Of a DNA stretch of 64,000 nt, positions 1 through 8,347 are shown piece after piece (the stretch's first letter is position 1; each line of letters starts with the position of its first letter). The notes under the pieces were generated by a model. That model was not told the DNA's origin and ran no database searches. It was given only the letters and a program-made list of their open reading frames with translations. Origin of the DNA: Flammeovirga pectinis (GTDB lineage Bacteria; Bacteroidota; Bacteroidia; Cytophagales; Flammeovirgaceae); contig NZ_CP034562.1 of NCBI RefSeq assembly GCF_003970675.1, positions 3,286,001-3,350,000 of the forward strand, written 5' to 3'. The position numbers and the translations under genes are program-made.

Positions 1-1034
1 AGGCATTCTTTGTCCATAATAGAGTAGCAGATATAGAACACTTCGCCAATAAAATCATGCAATTAGTACCAGATGCAAAAGTTACTTATGCACATGGACA
101 AATGGATGGACCTCAATTAGAAAAAATTATGCTTCGTTTTATCCAAGGAGAATATGATGTACTAATTTCTACTAATATTATTGAGTCAGGCTTAGATATT
201 CCAAATGCAAATACAATCATTGTTAACCAAGCACATATGTTTGGTTTATCAGATTTACATCAAATGAGAGGTCGTGTGGGTAGGTCGAATAAAAAAGCAT
301 ATTGTTATTTATTGACCCCACCTACCATTGGACTTTCATCTGATGCCAGAAAACGATTATCTACATTAGAAGAATTTTCTGATTTAGGCGATGGGTTTAA
401 AGTAGCTATGAGAGATCTTGATATTCGTGGCGCAGGCGACTTATTGGGTGGTGAACAATCTGGATTTATAAACGACTTGGGTTTTGATACATTTAATCAA
501 ATTTTAGAAGAAACTGTTCAAGAAATTAAGCAAACACAATTTGCAGATCTTTTTAAAACAGAATTAGAAGCCCAATCTATTAAGGTGAATACTGTTATAG
601 AAACAGATTTTGAAATTTTAATACCTGATAGTTACGTCTCAAATATTTCTGAACGTCTTAATTTATATATGAAAGCAGATAAATTAAAAGATGAGAAAGA
701 AATGGAGAAATTCACAAAACACCTTCAAGATAGATTTGGTCCGATTCCTCAACCTGTAACAGATTTACTGATTACTGTAAAAATGCGTTGGGTAGCTCAA
801 AAACTTGGAATGGAGAAGCTTATTCTTAAAAATGAGTCTTTAAAAGCATACTTATTAGAGCACACACATGCAGAGTATTATCAATCGGATGAATTTGGAA
901 AAATATTAATGTATGTACAGACACATCCTAAAATTTGTCAGATAAAAGAGACTAAAAAGCGATTAATCCTTAATATTGAAGAGATTACAGACATTAATAA
1001 AGGGTTAGAACTATTATATCTATTAAACAAATAA
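1..1034 (+). CDS. mfd: Transcription-repair coupling factor Mfd, C-terminal part (5' end cut by window)
   Basis: Mfd is a DNA translocase that removes RNA polymerase stalled at lesions and recruits the UvrABC excision machinery. The frame is open from base 3, so the gene enters from the left and only about 343 C-terminal residues are present. Visible are the second RecA-like helicase lobe (STNIIESGLDIPNANT, then HQMRGRVGRS, helicase motifs V and VI) and the TRCF C-terminal domain (DRFGPIPQPV and the following helical segment). An internal ATG at 57 is not the start, because the conserved FFVHNRV segment lies upstream of it. The gene ends at TAA 1032-1034 and is followed by a possible terminator hairpin before gldJ. 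The motif VI/TRCF combination separates it from RecG. Confidence 0.96.
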   Translation, partial: AFFVHNRVADIEHFANKIMQLVPDAKVTYAHGQMDGPQLEKIMLRFIQGEYDVLISTNIIESGLDIPNANTIIVNQAHMFGLSDLHQMRGRVGRSNKKAYCYLLTPPTIGLSSDARKRLSTLEEFSDLGDGFKVAMRDLDIRGAGDLLGGEQSGFINDLGFDTFNQILEETVQEIKQTQFADLFKTELEAQSIKVNTVIETDFEILIPDSYVSNISERLNLYMKADKLKDEKEMEKFTKHLQDRFGPIPQPVTDLLITVKMRWVAQKLGMEKLILKNESLKAYLLEHTHAEYYQSDEFGKILMYVQTHPKICQIKETKKRLILNIEEITDINKGLELLYLLNK

Positions 1035-1105
1035 TCACTTTATTTTTAAAAATATTCACAACTCAGCTTTTTAGGTACAATTATTGAATTATGGATTTCG
1101 GTAAC

Positions 1106-1135
1106 GTTTCACTATTGTTTTGTGAAACACTTTTT
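1106..1135 (+). terminator. Possible terminator of mfd
   Basis: GTTTCAC (1106-1112) and GTGAAAC (1122-1128) form a 7-bp stem with a 9-base loop, followed closely by a run of five T. It sits 72 bases after the mfd stop and 57 bases before the gldJ start, so it could end mfd transcripts. The stem is short, so the call is moderate. Confidence 0.4.
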
Positions 1136-1191
1136 AAGCAATTAACATGCATTCAATTGAGTGCATAAGAAAAATAGAGATCTATAATATC

Positions 1192-2421
1192 ATGAGCAAA
1201 AGGAATCTACTCAAATTGGCTTCCGCACTGCTAGCAGCATTAGTAGTAACTGGATGTGCTAAGTCTTCTAAGCCAACTGCAGAAAATCCGGGAGGATATG
1301 ATACCGCAACAGGTTTAGAATATAATGGAAAAGACGATAATTCATTCGCTGTAAGAGAGTATAATGGAATGCCAGAAGTTCCAAATATGCGTTACATCGA
1401 AGGTGGTCGTTTTGTATTAGGTTCTTACGAGGAAGATTTAATGAAATCTCGTGATAACTTAGAACGTACTGTATCTGTAGCATCTTTTTGGATGGACGAA
1501 ACAGAAGTGTCAAATATTAACTGGTTAGCCTACTTACATTATGTAAGTACTGATTCTTCGGTATCAGGAATATCTTATGAAGAGGCATTACCAGATACTA
1601 CTGTTTGGGCAGAGCAATTAGCATTCAATGATCAATATGTTGATCACTACTTACGTTATCCTGGTTTTCGTCAACACCCAGTTGTTGGTGTAACATGGAC
1701 TCAAGCACAAAACTATTGTGCATGGCGTACATCTGTAGTAAATAAAAACCTAGCAGTAAGCGATGGTACTGATGAAGAAGCTGAAGCAGCTGAAAATGGA
1801 GAACCAATTCCATTAGAATCTGGTGTCGTTCTTCCTGCATTCCGTTTGCCTACAGAAGCTGAATGGGATTACGCAGCTCAAGCACTTATCGGTTTACAAG
1901 ATATCGATGAAAATTACTCTGAACGTCGTATTTATCCTTGGTCTGGTCATTCAGTAAGAAATCCTTACGGTGATCACATGGGTGATATGATGGCTAACTT
2001 CAAACGTGGTCGTGGTGATTACGCTGGTATCGGTGGTAAATTGAACGATGGAGCAATGGTTACATCAAGTGTTTATGATAACCCTCCAAACGATTTCGGT
2101 TTATATAATATGGCCGGTAACGTTTCTGAATGGGTAGAAGATATTTACCGTCCACTTTCATATGCAGATATGGATGATTTAAACCCAGTTCGTAAAAATG
2201 ACTACTTAGATGGTCCTGAACAAGGTTACAATTACCAATCTTACGGTTATGTTCGTCAATATGAATCATTCATATCGAACTCTATCCGTGTATATAAAGG
2301 TGGTTCATGGAAAGACGTTGCTTACTGGATGGCAGCAGGTACTCGTCGTTTCTTAGATCAAGATTCAGCAACTGCAACTATCGGTTTCCGTTGTGCAATG
2401 ATCAACCCAGGCGAAAATTAA
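1192..2421 (+). CDS. gldJ: Gliding motility lipoprotein GldJ (SUMF1-like fold)
   Basis: Outer-membrane lipoprotein that in Bacteroidetes is needed for gliding and for stable type IX secretion components. I place the start at ATG 1192 (MSKRNLLKL) rather than the in-frame ATG 1147, because it gives a normal lipoprotein signal with lipobox VTGC (Cys22). The mature part has the ATGxxYN element typical of GldJ, then a sulfatase-modifying-factor-like domain at about residues 65-405: MRYIEGGRFVLG, PVVGVTW, FRLPTEAEWDYAAQ, MAGNVSEWVED, VYKGGSWKD and IGFRC. The segment PDTTVW...LRYPGFRQHPVVGV resembles GldJ more than the paralogue GldK. It stands alone, with its own strong terminator and no gldKLMN neighbours. 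The catalytic SUMF1 cysteine pair is not expected in this branch, so a structural role is inferred. Confidence 0.87.
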   Translation: MSKRNLLKLASALLAALVVTGCAKSSKPTAENPGGYDTATGLEYNGKDDNSFAVREYNGMPEVPNMRYIEGGRFVLGSYEEDLMKSRDNLERTVSVASFWMDETEVSNINWLAYLHYVSTDSSVSGISYEEALPDTTVWAEQLAFNDQYVDHYLRYPGFRQHPVVGVTWTQAQNYCAWRTSVVNKNLAVSDGTDEEAEAAENGEPIPLESGVVLPAFRLPTEAEWDYAAQALIGLQDIDENYSERRIYPWSGHSVRNPYGDHMGDMMANFKRGRGDYAGIGGKLNDGAMVTSSVYDNPPNDFGLYNMAGNVSEWVEDIYRPLSYADMDDLNPVRKNDYLDGPEQGYNYQSYGYVRQYESFISNSIRVYKGGSWKDVAYWMAAGTRRFLDQDSATATIGFRCAMINPGEN

Positions 2422-2452
2422 GATTTACGCTTTTAAGCTAAGATATTAAGAT

Positions 2453-2498
2453 AAAAAAACCTTCAATTTCATTACGATGATAATTGAAGGTTTTTTTT
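2453..2498 (+). terminator. Rho-independent terminator of gldJ
   Basis: An 11-bp perfect stem (AACCTTCAATT 2458-2468 with AATTGAAGGTT 2482-2492) is flanked by an A run and followed by eight T. It lies about 35 bases after the gldJ stop. Confidence 0.85.
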
Positions 2499-2622
2499 AT
2501 GTCGTTATAGATTAGAACAATACATAAAATAATCAATCATTTGTACCTTATAGATAGGGTTTAAATTGATAAAAAAGTTATTTTCGCAATAATATTAATG
2601 ACCCTTTGCATAGTAAAATACA

Positions 2623-4902
2623 ATGGTGAACATAACAAATAAAATTGCTCAAGTACTGAGCATATCAGAAGCTCAGGTTAAAGATACTTTAGCATTATTA
2701 GATGATGGAGCTACAGTTCCTTTCATCTCTAGATATAGAAAAGAAGTTACTGGTAGTTTGGATGAGGTCCAAGTTGCTGATATCAGAGATAAAGCTTTAC
2801 AATTAAGAGAACTCGATAAAAGACGCGAAAGCATCTTAAAAAGTATCGATGACCAAGGTAAACTTACTGATGAATTAAAAAGTAAGATCAATAAAGCTGA
2901 AATAATGTCTGCTTTAGAGGATATTTATCTTCCTTATAAGCCAAAGCGTAAGACAAAAGCAAGTATTGCTAAGGAAAGAGGTTTAGAACCTTTGGCAGAT
3001 TTATTATTATCTCCAGACCTGTCTACTAATATAGAAACTGAAGCTGCGAAGTTTATCAATCTTGAAAAAGATGTAGAAGATACTACAAAAGCATTAGCAG
3101 GGGCACGAGATATTATAGCTGAACGTCTTAACGAAGACCAAGAAACTCGTCAAGAAATTCGTGCTCTTTTCATGAAAAAAGGATCTTTCAAGGCAAGAGT
3201 CATCCCAGGAAAAGAAAATGAAGGTACTAAGTATAAAGATTACTTCGATTGGACTGAAGCCGTTGGTAAAGCTCCTTCACATAGAGTTTTAGCCATGCGA
3301 AGAGCTGAAAAAGAAATGATTATTTCTTTAGACTGCTCACCAGAAGAAGAGGATGCATTATATTTATTAGAAGATATACATGTTGATCGTAGAACTCCAA
3401 GTGCAGATCAAATTCAATTGGCGGTAAAAGATGCTTATAAGCGTCTTCTAAAGCCATCAATGGAAACAGAGTCTCGTCTAATGTCTAAAAAAGCAGCAGA
3501 TGAAGAAGCTATTGGTGTATTTGCAGAGAACTTAAGACAACTTTTACTTTCTGCTCCACTTGGTCAAAAAAGTGTACTTGCACTAGACCCTGGTTTTAGA
3601 ACAGGTTGTAAATTAGTTTGTTTAGACCGCCAAGGTAAATTATTAGAGAATACTACTGTATATCCAAATGAGCCTCAACGTAAAATGGCAGAATCTGGAG
3701 CTACGGTAAAATACCTTTGTGAAAAACATAATATCGAAGCTATCGCAATTGGTAATGGTACTGCTAGTAGAGAAACAGAATCGTTTGTAAGAAACTTAGG
3801 TTTATCAAATGTACAAGTTGTTGTTGTAAACGAAAGTGGCGCTTCAATTTATTCTGCTTCTGAAATAGCTAGAAACGAATTCCCAGATCATGACCTTACG
3901 GTAAGAGGTTCGGTTTCTATTGGTAGAAGATTGATGGACCCATTAGCAGAGCTAGTGAAAATTGATCCAAAATCAATTGGCGTAGGACAATATCAACATG
4001 ATGTAGATCAAAGTGCTTTGAAGGCAAGTTTAGATGATGTTGTAATGAGTTGTGTAAATGCAGTAGGTGTAGAAGTAAATACGGCAAGTAAAGAACTTTT
4101 ATCTTATGTGTCTGGCTTAGGCCCTAGCATTGCACAAAATATTGTAGACTTCAGAAATGAAAATGGAGCATTTACAAGTAGAACTCAACTAAAAAAAGTA
4201 GCTCGTTTAGGACCTAAGGCCTATGAACAATGTGCTGGTTTCTTGAGAATCCGTGATGCTAAAAACCCATTAGATACAAGTGCTGTACACCCAGAAAGTT
4301 ATGCTATTGTTAAAAAAATGGCAGACGATTTAGGTGTTACAATTAAAGATTTAATGTCAAAAGAAGACCTACATAAACAAATCAAGTTAGATAACTATGT
4401 AACTGATAGTGTAGGTATTCCAACACTTACAGATATTTTAAAAGAGTTAGCTAAGCCCGGACGAGATCCTCGTGAACAGTTTGAGGCATTTCAATTTGCT
4501 GAAGGTGTTGAAAAAATGACTGATTTAACTATCGGAATGAAACTTCCTGGTATTGTTACAAACATCACTAATTTTGGTGCTTTTGTAGATATAGGCGTTC
4601 ATCAAGATGGGCTTGTACATTTAAGCCAAATGGCTGATCGATACATTTCAGACCCTAACGAGGTTGTCAAAGTACATCAAAAAGTACAAGTAGTAGTTAC
4701 AGATATTGATATTTCTAGAAACAGAATTGCCCTTTCAATGAAGGGGTCAAATGGCGATGGAGGAGCAAGAACATCATCTCCTAAAAAAGCTATTAATAGA
4801 AAACCTCAAGCAGCTCAACCTCAGAGAAGAGAGAAAGAAGAAAACACAGAAAACATGTCAATGCAAGATAAATTGGCTATGTTGAAAAATCGTTTCAAAT
4901 AG
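2623..4902 (+). CDS. tex: Tex-family RNA-binding transcription accessory protein
   Basis: Cytoplasmic nucleic-acid-binding protein related to Tex/YhgF and eukaryotic Spt6; it affects transcription and translation fitness in several bacteria. The 759 residues match the family length. In order: the Tex N-terminal helical domain (GATVPFISRYRKE, residues about 28-40, is a hallmark), a YqgF/RNase H-like domain starting near residue 318 (VLALDPGFRTGCK), a helix-hairpin-helix pair near residue 495 (SYVSGLGPSIAQNIVDFR) and a C-terminal S1 domain at about 637-710 (GIVTNITNFGAFVDIGVHQD). The last 50 residues are a low-complexity basic/Gln-rich tail. It is monocistronic, with a terminator directly after the stop. 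Recognition is secure; the physiological role in Bacteroidetes is not known. Confidence 0.95.
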   Translation: MVNITNKIAQVLSISEAQVKDTLALLDDGATVPFISRYRKEVTGSLDEVQVADIRDKALQLRELDKRRESILKSIDDQGKLTDELKSKINKAEIMSALEDIYLPYKPKRKTKASIAKERGLEPLADLLLSPDLSTNIETEAAKFINLEKDVEDTTKALAGARDIIAERLNEDQETRQEIRALFMKKGSFKARVIPGKENEGTKYKDYFDWTEAVGKAPSHRVLAMRRAEKEMIISLDCSPEEEDALYLLEDIHVDRRTPSADQIQLAVKDAYKRLLKPSMETESRLMSKKAADEEAIGVFAENLRQLLLSAPLGQKSVLALDPGFRTGCKLVCLDRQGKLLENTTVYPNEPQRKMAESGATVKYLCEKHNIEAIAIGNGTASRETESFVRNLGLSNVQVVVVNESGASIYSASEIARNEFPDHDLTVRGSVSIGRRLMDPLAELVKIDPKSIGVGQYQHDVDQSALKASLDDVVMSCVNAVGVEVNTASKELLSYVSGLGPSIAQNIVDFRNENGAFTSRTQLKKVARLGPKAYEQCAGFLRIRDAKNPLDTSAVHPESYAIVKKMADDLGVTIKDLMSKEDLHKQIKLDNYVTDSVGIPTLTDILKELAKPGRDPREQFEAFQFAEGVEKMTDLTIGMKLPGIVTNITNFGAFVDIGVHQDGLVHLSQMADRYISDPNEVVKVHQKVQVVVTDIDISRNRIALSMKGSNGDGGARTSSPKKAINRKPQAAQPQRREKEENTENMSMQDKLAMLKNRFK

Positions 4903-4911
4903 ACATATAAT

Positions 4912-4948
4912 AACGACTACTTTCCTGTAAAGAAAAGTAGTCGTTTTT
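4912..4948 (+). terminator. Rho-independent terminator of tex
   Basis: A 12-bp stem (AACGACTACTTT 4912-4923 with AAAGTAGTCGTT 4934-4945) is followed by a T run. It begins 10 bases after the tex stop and ends 20 bases before the next start. Confidence 0.85.
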
Positions 4949-4967
4949 AAATAAGAACACTACAACA

Positions 4968-5789
4968 ATGACACATAAAGAAAAAGTAGAGATTTGTGTT
5001 GAAAAAATTCAAAAATTAATTGATGGTTTTCAACCTGAGGTAGGAATTGTACTTGGCACTGGATTAGGTGGTCTAGTGAATGAGTTTGATATTAAGTACG
5101 ACCTATCTTACGAAAAGCTTCCTCACTTTCCCTTATCAACAGTTGAGTCACACAAAGGACGTTTAATTTTTGGCTATTTAAATGGTCGTAAAATTGTAGC
5201 AATGCAAGGTCGTTTTCATTTTTATGAAGGATACGACATGAAAGAGGTAACCTTTCCAATTAGAGTTCTAAAACTTCTAGGTGTGAAAGCCTTAATTATA
5301 TCTAATGCTGCTGGAGGTATTAACCCATCTTTCCAAAAAAGTGATTTGATGATTATTAATGATCACATCAACCTAATGTCTGGAAATCCACTAATTGGTA
5401 AAAATGAAGCAGAATGGGGTGATCGTTTTCCAGATATGTTTGCACCATACAATGCAGAGTTAATAGAAAAGGCAAAAAGTATTGCTGAAGAAAATAATTT
5501 ACCTGTTCACGAAGGTGTATACGCAGCTGTTACAGGACCTAATTTAGAAACAAAAGCAGAATATAAATACTTAAGTATTATTGGAGCTGATATGGTAGGA
5601 ATGTCTACAGTACCAGAAGTAATAGTTGCTGTACAAATGAAGTTACCTGTATTTGCAGTCTCTGTTGTGACAGATTTATGTTATGAAGGTGCTTTAAAAC
5701 CTGTTGAGTTAGAAGAAATTTTAGCGAATGCTCGTAATGCAGAACCACATTTATCGAAATTAATAGGTGGTTTACTCACAAAAATTTAA
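4968..5789 (+). CDS. punA: Purine nucleoside phosphorylase (trimeric type)
   Basis: Cytosolic enzyme that cleaves inosine/guanosine (and deoxy forms) with phosphate to the free base and ribose-1-phosphate, in purine salvage. At 273 residues it matches the trimeric PNP/XapA/PunA family. Motifs seen: GIVLGTGLGG (phosphate loop, residues 26-35), SHKGRLIFG, MQGRFHFYEGYDMKEVTFPIRV, SNAAGGINP, GPNLETKAEY and GADMVGMSTVPE; the last two form the base and phosphate site. The gene is single, 65 bases after tex and separated from it by a terminator. Whether it prefers guanosine or xanthosine cannot be read from sequence alone. Confidence 0.92.
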   Translation: MTHKEKVEICVEKIQKLIDGFQPEVGIVLGTGLGGLVNEFDIKYDLSYEKLPHFPLSTVESHKGRLIFGYLNGRKIVAMQGRFHFYEGYDMKEVTFPIRVLKLLGVKALIISNAAGGINPSFQKSDLMIINDHINLMSGNPLIGKNEAEWGDRFPDMFAPYNAELIEKAKSIAEENNLPVHEGVYAAVTGPNLETKAEYKYLSIIGADMVGMSTVPEVIVAVQMKLPVFAVSVVTDLCYEGALKPVELEEILANARNAEPHLSKLIGGLLTKI

Positions 5790-5893
5790 TATTTGATTAA
5801 ATTTTCACAATTAAGCACGTAAATTGCGTAAATTAACTTTAAAGAGTTTAAACAGTACAATCACCTTCTTACTACTTATACCATCTTATAATT

Positions 5894-6814
5894 ATGGATA
5901 AGACACTATCGGCACTTTTACCTCTAGACTTAACATATATAGATGATGCAATCTTAAAGTATTCTTTAACTGCATCTCCTGTATTCTTAGTAAAGAAAAT
6001 TATCTTACTTCATATTTTGAAGGATAATTCGGCAAACGAAGAAGTTGAATATAATGGTAAATTAGTCACGAGAAAAGATATGGCTGAGCAGAAAATGCAA
6101 GCCTTAGTCGACAAATATAAAGACCTAAATACGCGTAATATTGAATTTTCGATTCAAATTGGCGAATCTAACGATCCTACAAATAAAATATTAAAGGCAA
6201 CTCGTAAAAATAAAGTTGACCTTATTATTGCAGGTAAAAAAAATATCGCTGAAGGTAGTGGTACAATAGCACGTCTATTAACAAGATATGCTTTCTGTAC
6301 TGTATTAACCGTATCAGAAAATCCTAAAGTACCGATTCAAAAGGCAGTTGTTCCTATCGACTTTTCTGAGATGTCTAAAAAGGCAATGAAAGATGCAATA
6401 GAAGTAGCAAAAAGAAATAATATGGAATTAGTGATAATTCATATTTATGCGCTACCTACCGGCTATCATACATCAGGAAAAACACAACAAGAATATGCAT
6501 CCGTTCTACAGCAACATGCTGAAAAAAGGTGTAAGAATTTCTTAAAACAATTTGATTTAGAGGGTATAACTTACAAGTTAAGGTTACACTTTGATCAACA
6601 TGGAAATAATGAAGCTAAAATCATCTCTAATATATCGTTAGTAGAAGATGCTGATCTTATAATTATGGGGTCTAGAGGTCGATCTGCTTTAGCAGCTACT
6701 TTTATTGGTAGCACTACAGAAAATTTACTTAAGCAACATACCACCATATCTACTTTAGTTGTTAAAGATAGAGTTAGAAACCTTGGTTTATTTGGAGCTT
6801 TACTAGAGATCTAA
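5894..6814 (+). CDS. Tandem universal stress protein (UspA family)
   Basis: Cytoplasmic protein of 306 residues made of two Usp-like halves. The first (residues 1-145) is divergent and lacks a clear nucleotide loop, although KVDLIIAGKKN sits where the loop strand should be. The second (from KAVVPIDFSE, about residue 151, to the end) carries a full ATP-binding signature GSRGRSALAATFIGST, spaced G-2x-G-9x-G-S. Tandem Usp proteins of about 270-310 residues are common in Bacteroidetes and are linked to starvation and stress survival; the specific role here is unknown. The gene has no operon partners and ends at a bidirectional terminator shared with frr. Confidence 0.88.
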   Translation: MDKTLSALLPLDLTYIDDAILKYSLTASPVFLVKKIILLHILKDNSANEEVEYNGKLVTRKDMAEQKMQALVDKYKDLNTRNIEFSIQIGESNDPTNKILKATRKNKVDLIIAGKKNIAEGSGTIARLLTRYAFCTVLTVSENPKVPIQKAVVPIDFSEMSKKAMKDAIEVAKRNNMELVIIHIYALPTGYHTSGKTQQEYASVLQQHAEKRCKNFLKQFDLEGITYKLRLHFDQHGNNEAKIISNISLVEDADLIIMGSRGRSALAATFIGSTTENLLKQHTTISTLVVKDRVRNLGLFGALLEI

Positions 6815-6835
6815 AAAGGTAAACACCTTTAAATT

Positions 6836-6881
6836 AAAAAATCCCTTAAATTACAACTAGATGTAGTTTAAGGGATTTTTT
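6836..6881. terminator. Bidirectional terminator between usp and frr
   Basis: A 15-bp perfect inverted repeat (6836-6850 with 6867-6881) has A-rich left and T-rich right ends. It can terminate the + strand usp transcript and the - strand pyrH-frr transcript that converge here. Confidence 0.85.
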
Positions 6882-6901
6882 AATTAGAAAATTTTCACTG
6901 A

Positions 6902-7465
6902 CTAGATAGTCATGATATCTTTTTCTTTTTCAACAAATATTTGATCTATTTTAGCTGTAAAGCTATTTGTAAGATCTTGAACTGTCTTTTCTGCATCTTT
7001 AACAGCGTCTTCTGCGGCACCGTCTTTCAATAACTTTTTCAAGCCATCGTTAGTTTCTTTACGTGCATTTCTAAGGCTAATTTTACCTTTTTCGATTTCG
7101 CCTTTCACCTTTTTAACAAGGTCACGACGACGCTCTTCTGTTAATGGAGGCATGTTAATACGTACTTGCTCACCATCGTTAATTGGGTTTACACCTAAAT
7201 CAGAATCACGAATTGCCTTCTCGATTCCTGCAAGCATATTTTTTTCCCAAGGTTTAACAACTACAGAATGAGCATCAGGTGTAGAAGTTGATGCTACTTG
7301 GCCAATAGGAGTTGGTGCTCCGTAGTAATCTACTACTAAACCATCCAACATTGAAGCAGAAGCTTTACCAGCACGAATTTTTTTCAATTCATGTTGAGTG
7401 TGTTTAATGGCATTTTCCATTAAATCCTTAGCCTCATCTATATACATTCCTATTTCCTCTTCCAT
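6902..7465 (-). CDS. frr: Ribosome recycling factor
   Basis: RRF splits the post-termination ribosome together with EF-G. The 187 residues are the usual length. The three-helix bundle elements are clear: HELKKIRAGKASASMLDGLVVDYYG at the N-terminus, the domain II segment with NPINDGEQVRINMPPLTEERR, and the C-terminal helix with KEKDIM. It is the second gene of a pyrH-frr operon, 42 bases downstream of pyrH, the conserved bacterial arrangement. The transcript ends at the terminator shared with usp. Start MEEEIGMYIDEAK fits Bacteroidetes RRFs. Confidence 0.97.
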   Translation of the reverse strand: MEEEIGMYIDEAKDLMENAIKHTQHELKKIRAGKASASMLDGLVVDYYGAPTPIGQVASTSTPDAHSVVVKPWEKNMLAGIEKAIRDSDLGVNPINDGEQVRINMPPLTEERRRDLVKKVKGEIEKGKISLRNARKETNDGLKKLLKDGAAEDAVKDAEKTVQDLTNSFTAKIDQIFVEKEKDIMTI

Positions 7466-7507
7466 TACTTTATCTTTAATGATTAATTAATAATCTAGTT
7501 TAATTAT

Positions 7508-8215
7508 TTACTGCGTTACAATAGTACCTACTTTTGCACCCGACATTAATTGGAATAAGTTATCTGGCTTATTCATATCAAATACAATAATTGGTAATTT
7601 ATTTTCCTTACAAAGTGTAAAAGCTGTAAGGTCCATAATTTTTAAATTATCAGAAAGTGCTTTATCAAAAGTTAACTCATCGATTTTTACAGCATCTGGA
7701 TTCTTCTCGGGATCCGAAGTGTAAATACCATCAACTCTTGTTCCTTTTAATACAACATCTGCATCAATTTCAATAGCTCTTAAAGAAGCTGCCGAATCTG
7801 TAGTGAAATAAGGATTACCTGTACCTGCACCAAAAATTACAACTCTGTTTTTCTCTAAATGACGTACAGCTCTTCTACGGATAAACGGTTCGCAAACCTG
7901 ATCCATCTGAATACCTGACATTAAACGAGAATAAACACCTGCACCTTCTAAAGCACTTTGTAATGCCATACCGTTAATAACAGTAGCAAGCATACCCATG
8001 TGGTCTCCTTGAACTCTGTCAATACCTAGTTTACTAGCTTGCATTCCACGAAAAATGTTTCCTGCTCCGATAACAATGGCAACTTCGACCTCTTGGTCTA
8101 CTACTTTTTTAATCTCTTTTGCGTATTGTTCCAATCTATTTGGATCAATACCATATTGTTGCTCACCCATTAGGGCTTCGCCACTCAATTTCAGAAGAAC
8201 TCTTTTATATTTCAT
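7508..8215 (-). CDS. pyrH: UMP kinase
   Basis: Hexameric amino-acid-kinase-fold enzyme phosphorylating UMP to UDP in pyrimidine synthesis. Motifs: [14 protein letters not shown] at the N-terminus, [46 protein letters not shown] and the C-terminal KVGTIV. I start at ATG 8215 (MKYKRVLLK), giving 235 residues. An in-frame ATG 13 codons further upstream (8254) would lie before the -7 promoter motif TATATTTG at 8237-8244 and adds an unconserved leader. It is the first gene of the pyrH-frr operon. Confidence 0.96.
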   Translation of the reverse strand: MKYKRVLLKLSGEALMGEQQYGIDPNRLEQYAKEIKKVVDQEVEVAIVIGAGNIFRGMQASKLGIDRVQGDHMGMLATVINGMALQSALEGAGVYSRLMSGIQMDQVCEPFIRRRAVRHLEKNRVVIFGAGTGNPYFTTDSAASLRAIEIDADVVLKGTRVDGIYTSDPEKNPDAVKIDELTFDKALSDNLKIMDLTAFTLCKENKLPIIVFDMNKPDNLFQLMSGAKVGTIVTQ

Positions 8216-8236
8216 ATATGGCAATTTGAAGTTTTG

Positions 8237-8244
8237 CAAATATA
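8237..8244 (-). promoter_or_regulatory. -7 promoter motif of the pyrH-frr operon
   Basis: Read on the - strand this is TATATTTG, a full match to the Bacteroidetes -7 consensus TAnnTTTG, 22 bases before the pyrH ATG. It predicts a very short leader and decides the pyrH start. No clear -33 TTTG was found at the ideal spacing. Confidence 0.6.
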
Positions 8245-8347
8245 AAAAAGTCATTTAAATGATGTACTAAAATATGCACGTTATCTAAAAACTTATCATA
8301 TTGCATAACAATAATTTAGTATTTTTTATTACTGTTTCTATTCAAAC